Shown here one piece after another: positions 1-12,254 of a stretch of 64,000 nt of DNA. Source of the stretch: Chimonanthus salicifolius (taxonomy: Eukaryota; Streptophyta; Magnoliopsida; Laurales; Calycanthaceae); the NCBI GenBank assembly GCA_013350335.1, contig CM023534.1, forward strand, positions 22,835,302 to 22,899,301, written 5' to 3'. Every line of letters begins with the position of its first letter. Within the stretch, counting starts at the first letter, position 1. The notes beneath the pieces are model-generated. The model did no database searches and was not told the origin of the DNA. It saw only the letters and a program-made list of their open reading frames with translations. The translations under genes were made by a program, and so were the position numbers.

Positions 1-297
1 TAGAAGGTTGTGCATACAACCCGTTGAACAAGTAAAACATGTGCCAACTTTCTAGATTTGTCATCCTTTCATTATATTGGTCTTTTGGAGCAGATGTGCC
101 ATTGAACTCTTGAATCATTAAAAGTCCTAAACAAATATTAATCCTTGCCATGTGCCCTTACGTACTGGGAGTATTTTATCCATATTTCATAAGGAAAATG
201 TGTCTTCCTTGAAGAAGTCATGTTCCTGGAAGGAGAAAAGATGAGATCCTCTATGTTAAGATGGCCATTTCAGCTTGAAACAAGTAGAGTAGTTCAG

Positions 298-304
298 TAT
301 AAAT
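298..304 (+). promoter_or_regulatory. Candidate TATA box of germin-like exon
   Basis: TATAAAT lies about 115 bases upstream of the first plausible start codon (418) of the germin-like signal-peptide exon. That is a normal distance for a plant core promoter with a short leader. The assignment rests only on the motif and its position. Confidence 0.35.
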
Positions 305-417
305 GCTTGCTAAGCTTCTTCTGTATCCACAAATCATCAAGAATTCATCAATCAGTAGTTGAAGTATTAACTTCATTCTTCCTTTCGGATCCACACAAAA
401 ACTATAGCGCTGCCAGG

Positions 418-534
418 ATGCTAAATATGGTACCCGGCCTTCTGTTTCTTGGTGTATTTGCTGTGTCTTGTTCCATTGCCTTTGCTTCCGATCCAAGACC
501 CTTGCAAGACATCTGTGGCTATGTCTGGAGGTAA
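418..534 (+). pseudogene. Germin-like protein, N-terminal exon fragment
   Basis: The frame starting at 418 (second Met at 427) encodes a hydrophobic signal peptide, with VPGLLFLGVFAV as its core, followed by ASDPRPLQDIC. That matches the mature N terminus of plant germin-like proteins, where the family pattern is SDP-x-PLQDFCVA. Germin-like proteins are secreted cupins of the cell wall, some with oxalate oxidase or superoxide dismutase activity. Only about 35 residues are present; the frame then runs GYVWR and stops. A GT follows at the AG/GTAAAA near 531, so exon 1 could end there. No cupin exon (HTHPRATE-type metal motif) was seen in the following kilobase on either strand. It is either a truncated relic or an exon whose partner lies far away. 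The family call is good; function is doubtful. Confidence 0.6.
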
Positions 535-539
535 AATCC

Positions 540-1290
540 TATGGAAATAATGAACTTTCATGGATTTCCTTGAATTGTTGTTAAATGGGATGATGATCAT
601 AGTAATGCCCATTATACATGCTCGTAAATATTCATCCGATGAGCGCAACCATGTGGATGTTTCCAAAGCCAAAGAATAATGGCGATAGACAAACATAGGC
701 ATACAATGGTGGCAGCTTTTGAGTGTTTACATGCTGAACGTGGACCATTACTTGATTTGGTTCAATTTTAATCGTTGTTATAATATCGTTCTCTGTATAT
801 AAACGGCAATTGATAATATCGAGATATTTTCAATATTTCGAACTTTTATTGAGAAACTAACAAAAAATCTATCGCAAAATATATTATTTAAAAAATAATA
901 AAAATATACTAAATGAAAATATTAATAAGGAATTTAGTGGTGATTTATCGTGAATTTATTGGGATATTACCATTTATCGTGTTTTTAACGTGACTGTATT
1001 GAGAATTTACTGCAGTGCCGATAAATCTCAGGATATTAACGATGATTGGTATATTGCCGATAAAAACATGGAAATTTGAAAATATCATTGATATTTGTGA
1101 TATTAATTCTAATAGTCATTATTGTGCCAATTTCGTTCTTTTCTGATTTTCATTATTCTTGATTGTAGCAGTTTCGTTCAATTCTGATTTTCATGATTCT
1201 TTTATTGTACAATCACCAAGATTGGAAGGCTATGGCCATTGACATGTTGCTCCACCAAATCAATGGTCTCGTTCCGTATAAAGAAATGTT
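540..1290. other. AT-rich intergenic stretch with ATATCG-type repeats
   Basis: No coding region is recognised. Between about 780 and 1110 there are repeated short motifs such as ATATCG, CCGATAAA and GGATATTA in both orientations. They resemble the GGCCGATA-bearing small hAT-type elements found later at 41.1 and 42.0 kb. No terminal repeats or target duplication could be fixed here. Confidence 0.3.
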
Positions 1291-1872
1291 GTGCTCTAAT
1301 TTTTAGGGTAATGTTATATACACCAAGATAATGGAGATGTTCGTGAGGGCCATGGATACAAGTTGTTTGTGGCCTTAGAACTTAGTGTATCCTTTGGACA
1401 GTGTGTTCAAAGTGAGGTCTTATGATTTGGATCTGTATGAACCGCCTTGTGGGTGTGAATGGTCTTGTCTCCTTGATGGAAAAGATTGAGACCAATAACC
1501 CAAGAGTCCAGTGGACGAGTGAGATACATGTGTGTGCACTATTGATGAGGAGTGCGGTGTTATAGTCTGAGGATGGCTGTAACCAAGAGGTTGTATAGAC
1601 CGGCCGATTGGTTTTGGGAAGAGGTCTTGGATTGATCGTTGGTCCTATTGAAAATAGCTTTTGTGGACCATGGTGCTCCCGATGAGTCAACTGTGATTTA
1701 TTCACTTTGAGAATTTTGGCCGAGGTAGGGACAAATTGAGGTTGAGGAGATAAGTGGAGACTCCGAATTTGTCCTTTATGAGAGAGTTTGGGTGTGGTGA
1801 ATGGGTGGGAGCCGTGTCGGCAGGTCCTGTTTGTTGACCATTGGAGGTTTAGGCCTAGAGTCCGATCTATGA

Positions 1873-2824
1873 TTGTATGATCTATTTTTTTTTGCGATTT
1901 GGGGAGTGTTAAATGAGGTGTTTAGTTTGACAAAAATGGTGGGACCATTGACTCAGTCTAGTAACAGAAACAATAACCTCGAGGGTGTCCACATCGAAGA
2001 GGAGTTCCCTCGCGAAAAGGGCATTAGAGGAGAGGAAGTGCAACGCCTGTCACAGGAGGCCGTGGGGGAAGCCCAATTGTACGCACAAAACCAGTAGAAC
2101 TTGAAATCTCTCCTTAGACAAGGGCTATGACAACATTTCGTGAGTTCAGGCAGAAATCTCCACCCACCTTCAGAGTGGAAGCCGATTCAGGTGGCGGAGG
2201 AATGGCCAGAGGAGTTAAAATTGATGATGGATGCATTGGACATCAAAGATGAGACCATATGGGTTCAACTGGCTTCGTATCAATTATGCGAGGAGGCTTG
2301 ACAATGGTAAAAATTGGTGAAAGAGACTAGATCCACTCAAACCATGGGGTGGAAGGACTTCAAAGAGGTGTTCTTAGCCCAATACTCTCGTCAATAGTAC
2401 GTGAACAAAAGGTGAATGAGTTTTTCAGTCTGACACAAGGAAATGAATTAGTGGCCCAGTATGTAGCCAAATTCACGGAGCTAGCCAATTTTGTTACGGA
2501 TTTGGTGAAGAGTGATAGATGAAGATTTGACCCTTTGAACAAGGACTCAACCCGCTTCTTTTGCATCAGTGTAGCCACCCATTGACTGCAAACCTTTAAG
2601 GAAGTTGGTGATATAGAAACTGTGGCGGAAACCACGTCGACTGGGATACCAAGCTTGGCTCCTACGGGGAATAGTCAGAAGTCATTCAAGCCTGAAAGGA
2701 AGAAGAATAGGGAGGGCTCGTATCCTCGGAAAGGCTCTTCTTCTGCATACCATAGACAAGAGTCAAGGCAGATTAATATTATCATAACCCGACCGTCTAC
2801 CTAACCGTCTCCAAGGAATATTGG
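1873..2824 (+). pseudogene. Ty3/gypsy gag, 5' part, broken by hAT insertion
   Basis: A degenerate gag region of a Ty3/gypsy retrotransposon. The best part runs from about 2160 to 2560. It carries the retrotransposon gag hallmarks in order: ALDIKDE, then an EEA-x-QW segment, then WKDFKEVFLAQY. Several stops and frame changes interrupt it. A charged N-terminal stretch (1873-2097) precedes the domain. Gag forms the virus-like particle in the cytoplasm and packages element RNA. The frame ends at about 2824, where the hAT element begins, and the same retroelement resumes at about 6613 with a zinc knuckle and protease. No 5' LTR or primer-binding site was found upstream. Non-functional. Confidence 0.7.
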
Positions 2825-5800
2825 GTTTAATAAAGTTCAACTGGATTCAACCTTAGTCAAACTCGGTCAAAATCATGTTCATCAATATAGATTATAAATA
2901 ATATCAAATATTAATAAAAATATTTTTTTTTCATAAAAAAAATAGTCTTGTTCTCACAATAATAATTATAAATATAAAATTCTAGTAATCCAGCATCCAT
3001 TTTCCAATATCATTGTTTATTCCAACAAAAAGGTTTTATAATATATGATCTCACATTCTAATTCAACCGTTCAACATTCATTCTCGAATAATATCATGAA
3101 AATAAAAAGTTTCATAATCTATAATATCATCTACAACTCATTACTAATTAATATAAGAAAGACAAAAAAACAATTCAATGACTCAATGTTTGTTAATGTC
3201 ATCATGATCTCCAAAAGAACCAATATCTTCATATTCATCTTGATCATGTGGAGAAGCCAAGTTTTCTGTTTCATCTCCACCATTCTTCTCCATCAAATTC
3301 ACTGAAATTGAAGAAAATACATGTATGAGAATATGCAACTCTTTATTACATAATCTAAATTCAAGTAATATTATATCAACAACTATTATAATTTAAATAG
3401 TCATACCTATGTCACCTTCCTCAAGTTGAGTCATAACACTTGTAGGTTGTTCAATTCTCTCCCAAGTTTGTAGTTCCTCCTCGTTTAATACAAGTGGCTC
3501 TGACTCAACTATCCAATCTTCTAGTACGTCAATATCTCCTAAAGATATTGGATCAAAACACTTTTTTTTTTAATTTCTATCAAAATAAAAATATTACTCT
3601 AATATCAATTGAAGCTTTAATATCAAATGGACATAAAATAATTTTGAACTCTTCTTAGTTCTTACCTTCCTAACCAGAGTAAGTTATAATGGACGTATAC
3701 CAAATCATTCAAACTTTGATGCTCTAATCGATTCCTTTTTTTTTGTATGTATACGTTCAAATATACTCCAATTGCACTCACATCTAGAAAATTAAAAGTC
3801 TGACTTAAAATACGTCCAAAGTCTCCTGGTGCTTCTCTGTAAAGCTTAAGCTCTCTGCTAATCAATGTTGCATTGCAATATCATTATATTATAATGTCTT
3901 AATGCAATCAAGAACTCCACTAAAAGCACGATCAACATTCACATTATTATAAAACCACGATGGATTAAGCCAATGTCCAGTAGCATGAAGTGGACGAGCC
4001 AATTGATTATCCCAACGAGTATCTATAATTCTCAAATAAGGAAAAGCTTCAGTCAATGTACTTGATGAAGACAATGTCGATGTCGATGTTGAACTTGAAT
4101 TATTTCTCATTCTCTTATGTAGTTTCTTTCTGATGGCTTCCTTGGCTTTATAGATAGCCCGATAGATATAGCCCATTGTCGACTTATCATCACTATCAAC
4201 CATGCGTAGCACTTTTATAAGAGGTTCAAATGCTTCTAGTACAACCTCACGTTCAGACCAAAAGGAAGAACTCAAGATCAACTTAGTCATGTATTTGCCT
4301 CTTTGTTCTTTTGTAGCCCATTTACTATCTATCCATTCTTTACTAACAACCATTGATTACAATCCGCCTTTATTTTTCAAAATACTTTGTAATGCTAGAA
4401 AATGAGTTGCAAAATGTGTGATTACTAGACGGATTATCTCATTTCCATCAGTATACTTCCTCATTAATGTTAATACAAAACCATGATTGTATATAAATAT
4501 AGTAAGAGACCTTCCTCGTTCAATAACATTTTTCACCCTTTACATATTTGAAATATCTTCAAGCATCAAATCAATGCAATGGGCTGCACATGGGGTCCAA
4601 TATATAGTTTCATAATGAGTGGTTATCAACTTACATGCACTTGAATAATTGGCTGCATTATCTGTCACAATTTGAACCACATTATCTGGACCAATTTCTT
4701 CAACAACTCCCTTAAAAAGCTGAAACAACATCTCTCTTGTTTTTAATAGGGACTTGCATCAATAGGTTTTAAAAAAAAAATAGTCTATTTTGTCGACGAG
4801 AAAATTGATTAATGTCCTACCTCATGCATCTGTCCAACCATCGGCCATGAGTGTGCATCCTTAGTCTTTCCATACACTTTCGAAAGATTCTAAAGCAATT
4901 TGAATTTCAACAAGATTCTTTTATAAATAATATCCACGGAGGTGATGAAAAGAAGAAACTTTATATCCAGGACCTATACTCACTATGGCATCACACATTT
5001 TTGCATCACACATTTTTTGAAGATAGGATGAATTAACGGCAATGAATGGGATACATGCATCATAAAAAAAAACCTACTAACAGCCATATCTGCAGCCTCA
5101 ATGGCATTTTTACTTGCCATTGCACTTCTAATTGTGGTTGAGCTCCTTTGGTAGTTCGAGGAGGAAAGAAACTTTTTATACTCTTTCGCCCACCCTCATT
5201 TATGGCTATCCCTTTATTCTTATCACCATAACTTCTATCAATAACTTGGATTACATCTTCTTTTTCCTCCTCTGATGGTTGATTCTTTTCACGAAGCGAA
5301 CAAGTCTTTTGCTTTTTACTTTTCCTTTCAGAAGCAAGGCTTTCTATATTTTGTATCATTAATAAATTAACATGTACCGGAACCTTTTTACACATTTCAA
5401 CTCCTTTTCTTTTAACTTGTGCTAAATGATTTTTCAATCGATGGATCCCTCCACCTTTTAACTATTTTATCATAATAAAGACATTGTAAATGTAGTCCCA
5501 TGCAATATCTTCTTTCTGCGTGTTGAGCGAGATGAGGGAATAGAATCAGACTCCAGAAGATTTGACATAGATACAACTTATAAACTAACAAAAAGCAACA
5601 ATAAGTTGACACAGAGAAAATTATAAGTCAAAATAAAATTCCTCTAACAAAAAATGTATATACACAAGTAAAAACTAAAAAGTCATATTTCATTTTTATA
5701 ATATATTAACAATATTTTGAGCATGTATCTTCAAATATATGGCTATGACAATGAGTCTTCTATTCTTCGGTCAATGTCATAAGAGTATCAGACGGACAGA

Positions 5801-6610
5801 ACTTACCCCTAATTTCTATGATTAAAATTTTAAAGTACCGCATCTATAGAATGATTACTGGTAATTCAAACTAGAGTTCATTATAAGTTTGTTAATCATA
5901 ACTCACATGATCAATTTATTGCACAGTTAGCAGTGAAATGCAAGTACAAATTCAATTAAATCCAATGCCCAAGAAAGGATTAACTGATTAAGTATTACCT
6001 GACCTTAGGTTGAATTGGACAACACCCAAACTCTGCTAGGCTAGAACGGATTCAAGGTGCAAATCCCCTAACTGAGATAACTTCCAAGTTCCAACACCTA
6101 TTCTTGAAAAAAAAACCAATCTTATTATTCTCAATTTCTCATTGCTTCATGCCTAAATCTGATCTTCATAAACCAATAAATAAAAAGAACAAACCAACTT
6201 CATGGAGCCGATCCTCCCTATCCCAATACATATTGCAATTTCGAAATTCAAACTAACCTTGAAACGATTGTTTCAGCTTTGTTATAGATAGTTCGATAAA
6301 CCAACCGAGAGAGAGAAGATTACTGACGAAGAAGAAAGGAAAAGGTAGAGATGGGAACTTGGAAAAGTTGGGATTTGGGAAAGTTGGGAAAGGTCGATTA
6401 TTTAAGGGATGGGAACTTGGGAAGGGTCGATTAAAGGGATTTTTTTTTTTTGAGATAAGTCGAACCTTGATGCACGGTTCGAGGTTTCATTAATTTGGCT
6501 GAAAATGACTCAATAAGGTAAAAAAGGTTTTTTACTTGAATCGGGCCTCCAAAGAAGCATTCAAGGTCAAACCGAAGGTTCGACAGCAACCCGGTCAGGT
6601 TTTGATAACA
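2825..6610 (-). mobile_element. hAT superfamily DNA transposon (decayed, near full length)
   Basis: The region between the two halves of a gypsy gag-pol is filled by an element carrying a - strand hAT transposase. The left end (about 2825-2875) and the reverse complement of the right end (about 6560-6610) are alike: AATAAAGTTCAACTGG against ATCAAAACCTGACCGG, followed by similar TTCAACC/TCGAACC and GTCAAAC/GGTTTGACC blocks. That is an imperfect terminal inverted repeat of a type common in plant hAT elements. Imperfect candidate 8-base target duplications are AATATTGG (left) and AACATTGA (right). The ends are uncertain by about 10 bases. Confidence 0.75.
3180..5545 (-). pseudogene. hAT transposase (BED - DUF659 - dimerisation), decayed
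   Basis: Read on the - strand from high to low coordinates, the conserved blocks of a plant hAT transposase appear in order. A BED zinc-finger tail lies at about 5540-5380 (GGGIHRLKNHLA, then CKKVPVHV). The DUF659 start lies at about 5060-4800 (FYDACIPFIAVN, later MADGWTDA). The core is at 4731-4540 (VTDNAANY, WTPCAAHCIDLMLEDI). A helical region is at 4420-3889 (WSEREVVLEAFEPL, RIIDTRWDNQL). A C-terminal block is at 3865-3660, ending KKRNRLEHQSLNDLVYVHYN. An acidic tail continues to about 3180. The protein would bind terminal repeats and catalyse cut-and-paste excision in the nucleus. Frames shift between blocks and some stops occur, though introns could explain a few breaks. It is probably inactive. 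Confidence 0.75.
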
Positions 6611-7835
6611 TTGAGGCAGACCATTAGTTGAGGAGAGAGATCGTTCAAATACCACAATTGTCGATGGACAGGACATTCGGCCGATCATGAATCTGGCCAC
6701 CTCAGCAAAAGTCTGGTTTGACGTGTGGGCAAACGGGACACTTCGCTCGAGACTTGCCCCAAACATGGGCGTCGAACAGTGTTGCGCCCCATGAAGTTCC
6801 GTGGCCATCAACAGTTTGCAGAAAAGGGTAGGACAAGGCAGAGGTCAGGGACAGACTACATAGGGCAGACTGTTTGCAGTGACCCGCGAGACGGATGACG
6901 CCGCGGATCAACTAGTCATGCATGGTATACTACCATTTTTCACTTCATGGGCAGATGTTTTGTTTGATTTTGGTTCATCACATTCCTTCGTTGCATACCA
7001 CGTTGCATGTTTATTGGGTTTGTTGGCAGTGAGAGTGGATCATCCTTTGTTTGTCAGGTCCCCATTGGGACGAACGTCAGTCGTAGAGTGGGTGTGTTGA
7101 GCGTGTGCCTTGACAATCGAGGATATAGAATTGGAATTCAATTTACTAGTCTTGAGTATGATGGAATTAAATGTGATTCTAGGCATGGATTTGTTAGCAG
7201 CCCAAAGAATAATCATAGATTGCCATCAGAGGACAGTGTCAAGTCAGTCTCTAGCAGGGATAGAGATTGTGGGAACGTTGAACCCACCCATTAACTCTGA
7301 TCGGGATGAGTGGGGATGTTGGAGAAGGCCAAGGTTGTAGGAGTTGAGTTATCCCGGGTAGTGTACGAGATCCTGGATGTCTTCCCCGAGAAGTTGACTG
7401 AGTTGCTCCCTCATCGGGAGGTTCAGTTTATGATAGACCTGCTTCCCGGCTCCATGCCCATTACTATTTCCCCCTACCAGATGGCGCCGACAGAGTTGAG
7501 GGAGTTGGAGACAGCTTATTGAATTAGAATGGGTCGGATTCATTCGCCCTAGTCCCTCGTCGTGGGCGCCGACCCTATTTGTAAAGAAAAGGGATGGGTT
7601 AATGAGATTATGTATAAATTACCGGTAAGTCACAAAGAATAATAATTGTCTATTGCCGAGGATAAACGACCTATTCAACCAATTGAGGGGATCTCAGTAT
7701 TTCTTCAAGATTGATCTGTGATCAGAGTACCACTAGTTGAGAATTAAGGAGAGTGACAATGACAAAACAACCTTCCAAATTGTGGTTATTCCATTCGGGT
7801 TGATGAGCCCCAGCTACCTTCATGAATTTTATGAA
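6611..7835 (+). pseudogene. Ty3/gypsy zinc knuckle, protease and truncated RT (continuation)
   Basis: Resumes the retroelement broken at 2824. At 6724 a zinc-knuckle remnant reads CGQTGHFARDLPQ; the final Cys is Leu and the first Cys is gone. From 6897 the aspartic protease follows with VLFDFGSSHSF (catalytic Asp kept, next residue Phe instead of Ser) and ILGMDLLAAQR about 80 residues later. The protease-RT linker is at 7310-7522 (EILDVFPEKLTELLPHREV, then ISPYQMAP). RT pieces are at 7740-7830 (RIKESDNDKTTFQ, then VIPFGLMSP). After about 7835 the homology stops before the YVDD-type active site, so the RT is truncated. At least four frameshifts occur. No 3' LTR follows. Confidence 0.75.
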
Positions 7836-9420
7836 CCGTATCTAGCAAACGGGAATTCACCCGGAGAATGGGAGATTGGGAATCCACCCAAGGAAGAAGA
7901 AGAATCAGGAGTCCACCCGAAGGGAGAGAACTGAAAGTTATAATTTTTTAGATAAAAGAAAACGAAAATACAAGATAAAAAAATAGAAAATAAAATAAGG
8001 CCAGCCATATAGACACCTAAATTTTCTTTCTCTATGATGAGCACAGAAAAATGATTGTTTTACCCTTGATATTTAAATTAGTTAGCTCTTGAATTTTATA
8101 TATATCATATAAATAATGGGATGTTTTAATTTTGCAGGAAAAATGGAGATTTTAAAGAAAAGAAATTAAAATGGAAGAGAATTGATAGAAAATGTGCTTA
8201 ATGCAAAACATGGACCGAGTCAACAAAATGGCCCTTCAAACCTATCATTGGGGTCCAATCTCAATAGCTTTGGGCCTTCAAAGCTCAAATGTCCAAGCCC
8301 ATTTGCTGCCCATTAAGAGAATCTAACAAGTTACAAGAAGCCGAAGCAGAGAAAGTTGTGTTGTTTATAGACGATCTTTCTAACAGCAGAAAGAAGCGCT
8401 CAAGCTTGAATAGCGGTGTGGTATGGCATCAAGTTGTAGACGTGCAGACTTATTTGAATGAAATGAAGAAAATAAGATTATAACAGCACATTGTCCAGGG
8501 ACTTGGTTATTTGAGAGCACCAAGTAGTTGGGAGGCATCGAGTTTCCTTCAAGCCTCAGTAAATGAAAGAGTTTCATCTGAGAAGATTAAATATAGCATG
8601 CAAAGACTTGAAGAGAACTCACCTTGCAGTTAGCGTCAGATCAGCAAAGGAGAGTCAAGATGGGGAAATAAATCCAAGATGAACTTGACTGGAAATAAAT
8701 TCAAGCATGAAGATGATGGCTTCGGTGATGTGGGCGAGGCATTCACGGCATAGAAGAAGAGGAAGGTGGCTGCTGTTCTTGTACACATGGATTTAGAAAA
8801 AAAAAAATATAAAAAGAAGAAAGAAAAGATTTCATACAGCTGAACAGAGAATAGCAAGCAACCTGAGAACAACAACACTAAGCCGACTTGCACCATGGCC
8901 GAATGAAGAATTCAGAGAAAAAAATAGAAGTGATGCTAAGCCGATTCAACACAACAAGCAGAAGGAAAAGAACAGAGAAGGAAAGACCGAAAATAGAAGA
9001 GCAGATAAAGGAAAGAGGAAGATTAGAAAGAAGAAAAAATAGAAGTTGACATGGTTGCTTTCACATGCGAGAGAGGAAGAAAGATCACACGGCTCAAACT
9101 TAGGATGTTTTGAGGAAGGAGGCACCATGGGTTTAATATAAAATATAGAAAGAAGTTGCCGTTTTTTAATATGGAGATTAAAATTGGAAAAGGAGCCATT
9201 CCTTTCTCAGGCAGCCGGTATGGTGGTATGAAATATGGGTGGGTATCTCACTAAATGCATCTAGTTATATAATTATTTGGTGACATGGTTGGCTATAATT
9301 TTTAGTCAATCTCGTCACACGGTATAGTGTTAATTAGAATGACTTTTTTTAATATTTTATTATTATTTTTTATATACATTTTTTTAATAAATTTAAAAGA
9401 AAATAAATATAAAAACATTA
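7836..9420. other. No recognisable gene; possible U3 of an LTR
   Basis: The stretch mixes AT-rich and purine-rich sequence with short frames that match nothing I know. Because a 3' LTR end and primer-binding site follow at 11535-11559, part of this could be the U3 region of the same long LTR, interrupted by the fold-back repeat at 9.4-10.2 kb. No TG boundary could be identified. Confidence 0.25.
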
Positions 9421-10195
9421 CATAGTAATTAAATAAAGCCGTCCCATTCGGACACCCCTTTTCAAATTTTACGTATAAATTACTGTTTCGCCTACCCTTT
9501 CGAACGATTATACAGTTAAATTTCTATGGTTCGAACGATGCTACAGTAAAAAATCGAATAGTAATTTTTTTTTTAATTTTAAAGTTATTTTTTAAGCATT
9601 ATATATTTTCAAAATTTCTCAAATTAAATATCCAGAGTAATTACGATAGCCTGATAAAAATACTTTAAGAATTCAAAGTCTTTTGACACTCCTAAATGCT
9701 TGAAACAAAGTGTTTTACAAATAAGGGTATCCCTTTGTTGTGTGGAAAATATATTTGGGAGTGTCAAAAGACCTTAAAGCTTTAAAGTATTTTTATCAGG
9801 CTATCGTAATTAGTCCAGATATTCAATTTGATAAATTTTGGAAATACACAGTGCTTAAAAAATAACTGTCTATGTTATCGATATCTCCTTTAAAACTTTA
9901 AAATTATTTTTTAAGTACTGTGTATTTCCAAAATTTCTCAAATTGAATATCCGGACTAATTACGATAACCTGATAAAAATATTTTAAGACTTCAAGGTCT
10001 TTTGACACTCCCAAATATATTTTCCACACAGCTAAGGGATACCCTTATTTGCAAAACACTGTGTTTTAAGCATTTGGAAGTGTCAAAAGACCTTAAATTC
10101 TTAAAATATTTTTATCAGGCTATCGTAATTAGTCCAGATATTTAATTTGAGAAATTTTAAAAATACACAGTGCTTAAAAAATAACTTTAAAATTT
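9420..10195. repeat. Fold-back repeat of two nested ~290 bp palindromes
   Basis: Two consecutive modules (about 9590-9870 and 9900-10190) are each imperfect inverted repeats. Each arm holds AATATCCGGACTAATTACG, TGATAAAAATACTTTAAG and GTCTTTTGACACTCC, with reverse complements in the other arm. The loop holds an AAGGGTATCCCTT-like palindrome. The two modules are also inverted relative to each other around about 9880. The left flank (9470-9560) has TTCGAACGA motifs with CTACAGTA, a diverged form of the flank in the 61.0-62.6 kb element. No protein is encoded. This is a decayed member of that fold-back family. Confidence 0.75.
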
Positions 10196-10199
10196 ATTT

Positions 10200-10488
10200 T
10201 TTGTTTCTCAATAGCTATAATTTTAATTTTTTGTACAAAATAATTTTAATTTTTTGTACAAAATAATTTTAATTTTTTGTTTCTCATATATTTTGTTTGT
10301 AAAGGGAAAAAAAATTCAAAAGGTAAAGAGTTATTTTTTATATTTTGTATAAAAAATAAAAAAATAAAGTAAAGAAAAAAATAATTATTTGCCCTAATAT
10401 ACAAATTGTACCCAAAAAAAAAAATTCCAAAATAATCAAATAAATAAATAAAAAGAGAAACTAAAAAAAATTAAAAACTATATACAAG

Positions 10489-10528
<40 letters not shown>

Positions 10529-10560
10529 AAAAGGAGAAAAAAAAAAAAAAAAGTTAAATG
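10200..10560. repeat. AT-rich tract with TA microsatellite
   Basis: Contains a triplicated AATTTTAATTTTTTGTACA-like motif (10215-10275) and a TA dinucleotide run at about 10487-10521, followed by poly-A. No coding content. Confidence 0.7.
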
Positions 10561-10561
10561 G

Positions 10562-11535
10562 CTGGCTACACTTATGTTACCTGTAGCCAGCTATTTAACA
10601 AAAATGGTTGTGGGCCCCACTTGTAGCCACAACCATACGGTTAAAACATGGTTCTCAAGCAGCCAACGCTGTTATTGTGTCTATAAATTGGACACAAGAG
10701 GCACGACTGAAGGGGGAACACGACACAACAATGTAGAAGGCTCGACTCAGAGACAGAGCAGAGGCTCGGGATCTCTGACTTCATGCAGGGTTATAATTTT
10801 CCAATCTCTTTTATTTTTAATTTCATTACATTGTTTTGGAAGAGGAAGTCCAATTAATGAAATAATTTTTCAGTTATTCATTTATTGATTCTCATATATG
10901 TGTGTTTATTATTTAATGATTTTGACTTCATTAGATTAATTAAATATTTATTATTTTCACCCTTAATATCATGTATTTTTGGTAGTTAATAATATTCTTT
11001 AATTAATCAAAGGCTTGGCATTTTAATTAAAAAGGAAGATTTCTTTGATTTAATGTTTTTCAATTTAATTAGATACATTGGATGCTTAGATTATTTTCTT
11101 TGATCCATTGTCTTTTAAATTAAAATTGGATACAATAAATGCTTAGGAATTATATTTTTAAAAGCGAAGGAAAATATGAATTTTGAACACCATATTAATG
11201 AACTTAAATGTTTAAATCTCTAAAAATTGAGAATTAATAAATAAATAATTAGAATATTATGGATTTAATGGTGGTGGAATCTGATACCTTAGTAATTTCT
11301 CTCACTTTATTCAATCTCTATTTTAGTTGTTTTAATTAATTTTTGCATGTTTAATTCAATCATCCTCCATAAAAAGTGTTAATTAGGTTAAGGTTAAATT
11401 TTTAAACTTTTTAATTTGTTTTCTCGTTCATTCTAAATCAAGTCCCTATGGATTCGACCTCGCACTTGCATATTGCTATACTCCAATTCGATTCGTGCGC
11501 TTGTGAGTAATTATAAATTTAAAATTTGCACAACA
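10562..11535 (+). mobile_element. 3' portion of an Athila/Tat-type gypsy LTR
   Basis: The sequence ends TTTGCACAACA at 11535 and is followed after six bases by a tRNA-Asp primer-binding site. The GGATTCGACCTCGCACTTGC block near 11450 is typical of LTR ends in the Athila/Tat group. A TATA box (TATAAATT, 10682-10689) would serve as the LTR promoter, with R-U5 to its right. The left boundary is not resolved; the start given is the beginning of non-microsatellite sequence. A short hairpin, GGCTGGCTACA/TGTAGCCAGC, sits at 10560-10592. Confidence 0.6.
10682..10689 (+). promoter_or_regulatory. LTR TATA box
   Basis: TATAAATT sits about 850 bases before the LTR end, with a G/A-rich leader (GGCACGACTGAAGGGGG) about 15-30 bases downstream as the likely transcript start region. 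Confidence 0.45.
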
Positions 11536-11541
11536 AGTTTT

Positions 11542-11559
11542 TGGCGCCGTTGTCAGGGA
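11542..11559 (+). other. Primer-binding site, tRNA-Asp type
   Basis: TGGCGCCGTTGTCAGGGA matches the TGGCGCCGTTGCCGGGGA consensus, complementary to the 3' end of tRNA-Asp, at 16 of 18 positions. Athila/Tat-lineage gypsy elements use this primer. It fixes the element as + strand. Confidence 0.8.
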
Positions 11560-12254
11560 CTTGAGATTAAAACGGAAAAATAAAATTAAAAATTATATTA
11601 GTTTAATCTTTCCACTAGTTGTAGATTTAGGAATTTTGCATCTAGATCTAAGTTTCATGCATATTTTTATGTGATTTGGTGCCTTCACCTAAGTTTTGTT
11701 TGTTGATTTTTGCAAGATTTTGAATTGCATGCTTAAAAAATTGCAAAAAGCGACTATAGGCCAAGGTAAGTGTCTAAACCATGTTCTTTCAATTTTCAAT
11801 TTTTCATGCATTCATATAGTTTTTACTAGGGTGTTCTGCATTTATTTTGCATAATTTTTTTTCCCTTTTGCATATTTAATTCGTTCATCCAATTAGGTTG
11901 TTAGTTCATGCATTAGATTAAAATTATTTGATTATTGTTTGCATATTTGCTTGAATCTTGAATTGATAACTTAGGCCCGCATTCACAAAAAAAGAAAAAG
12001 AAAAAACACTTGAAAATCCAAAAATATGAGTGAAAGTGGTTCATGCGTTATAAGCTAAAATAATTTAGAACCATTGTCTATTGGGATACGATGTTCAAAA
12101 TTTTTTAGAGCTTAGGTCATTTATTGTGTGGTCTTCGTTTTGTTTTGATTTGATGTTATTTGTCCATCCATCTCCATCTATGTCCACCCGTCACTTTGAG
12201 TCTGAGTCTAAGTCTCTCTCCATTAGTGATGAAAAACCACTAGTATTGGACCAA
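11560..12254 (+). mobile_element. Untranslated leader of Athila/Tat-like element, no gag
   Basis: AT-rich sequence after the primer-binding site, in the place of the long leader typical of this lineage. No gag frame was seen. The element appears truncated before coding sequence. Confidence 0.4.
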
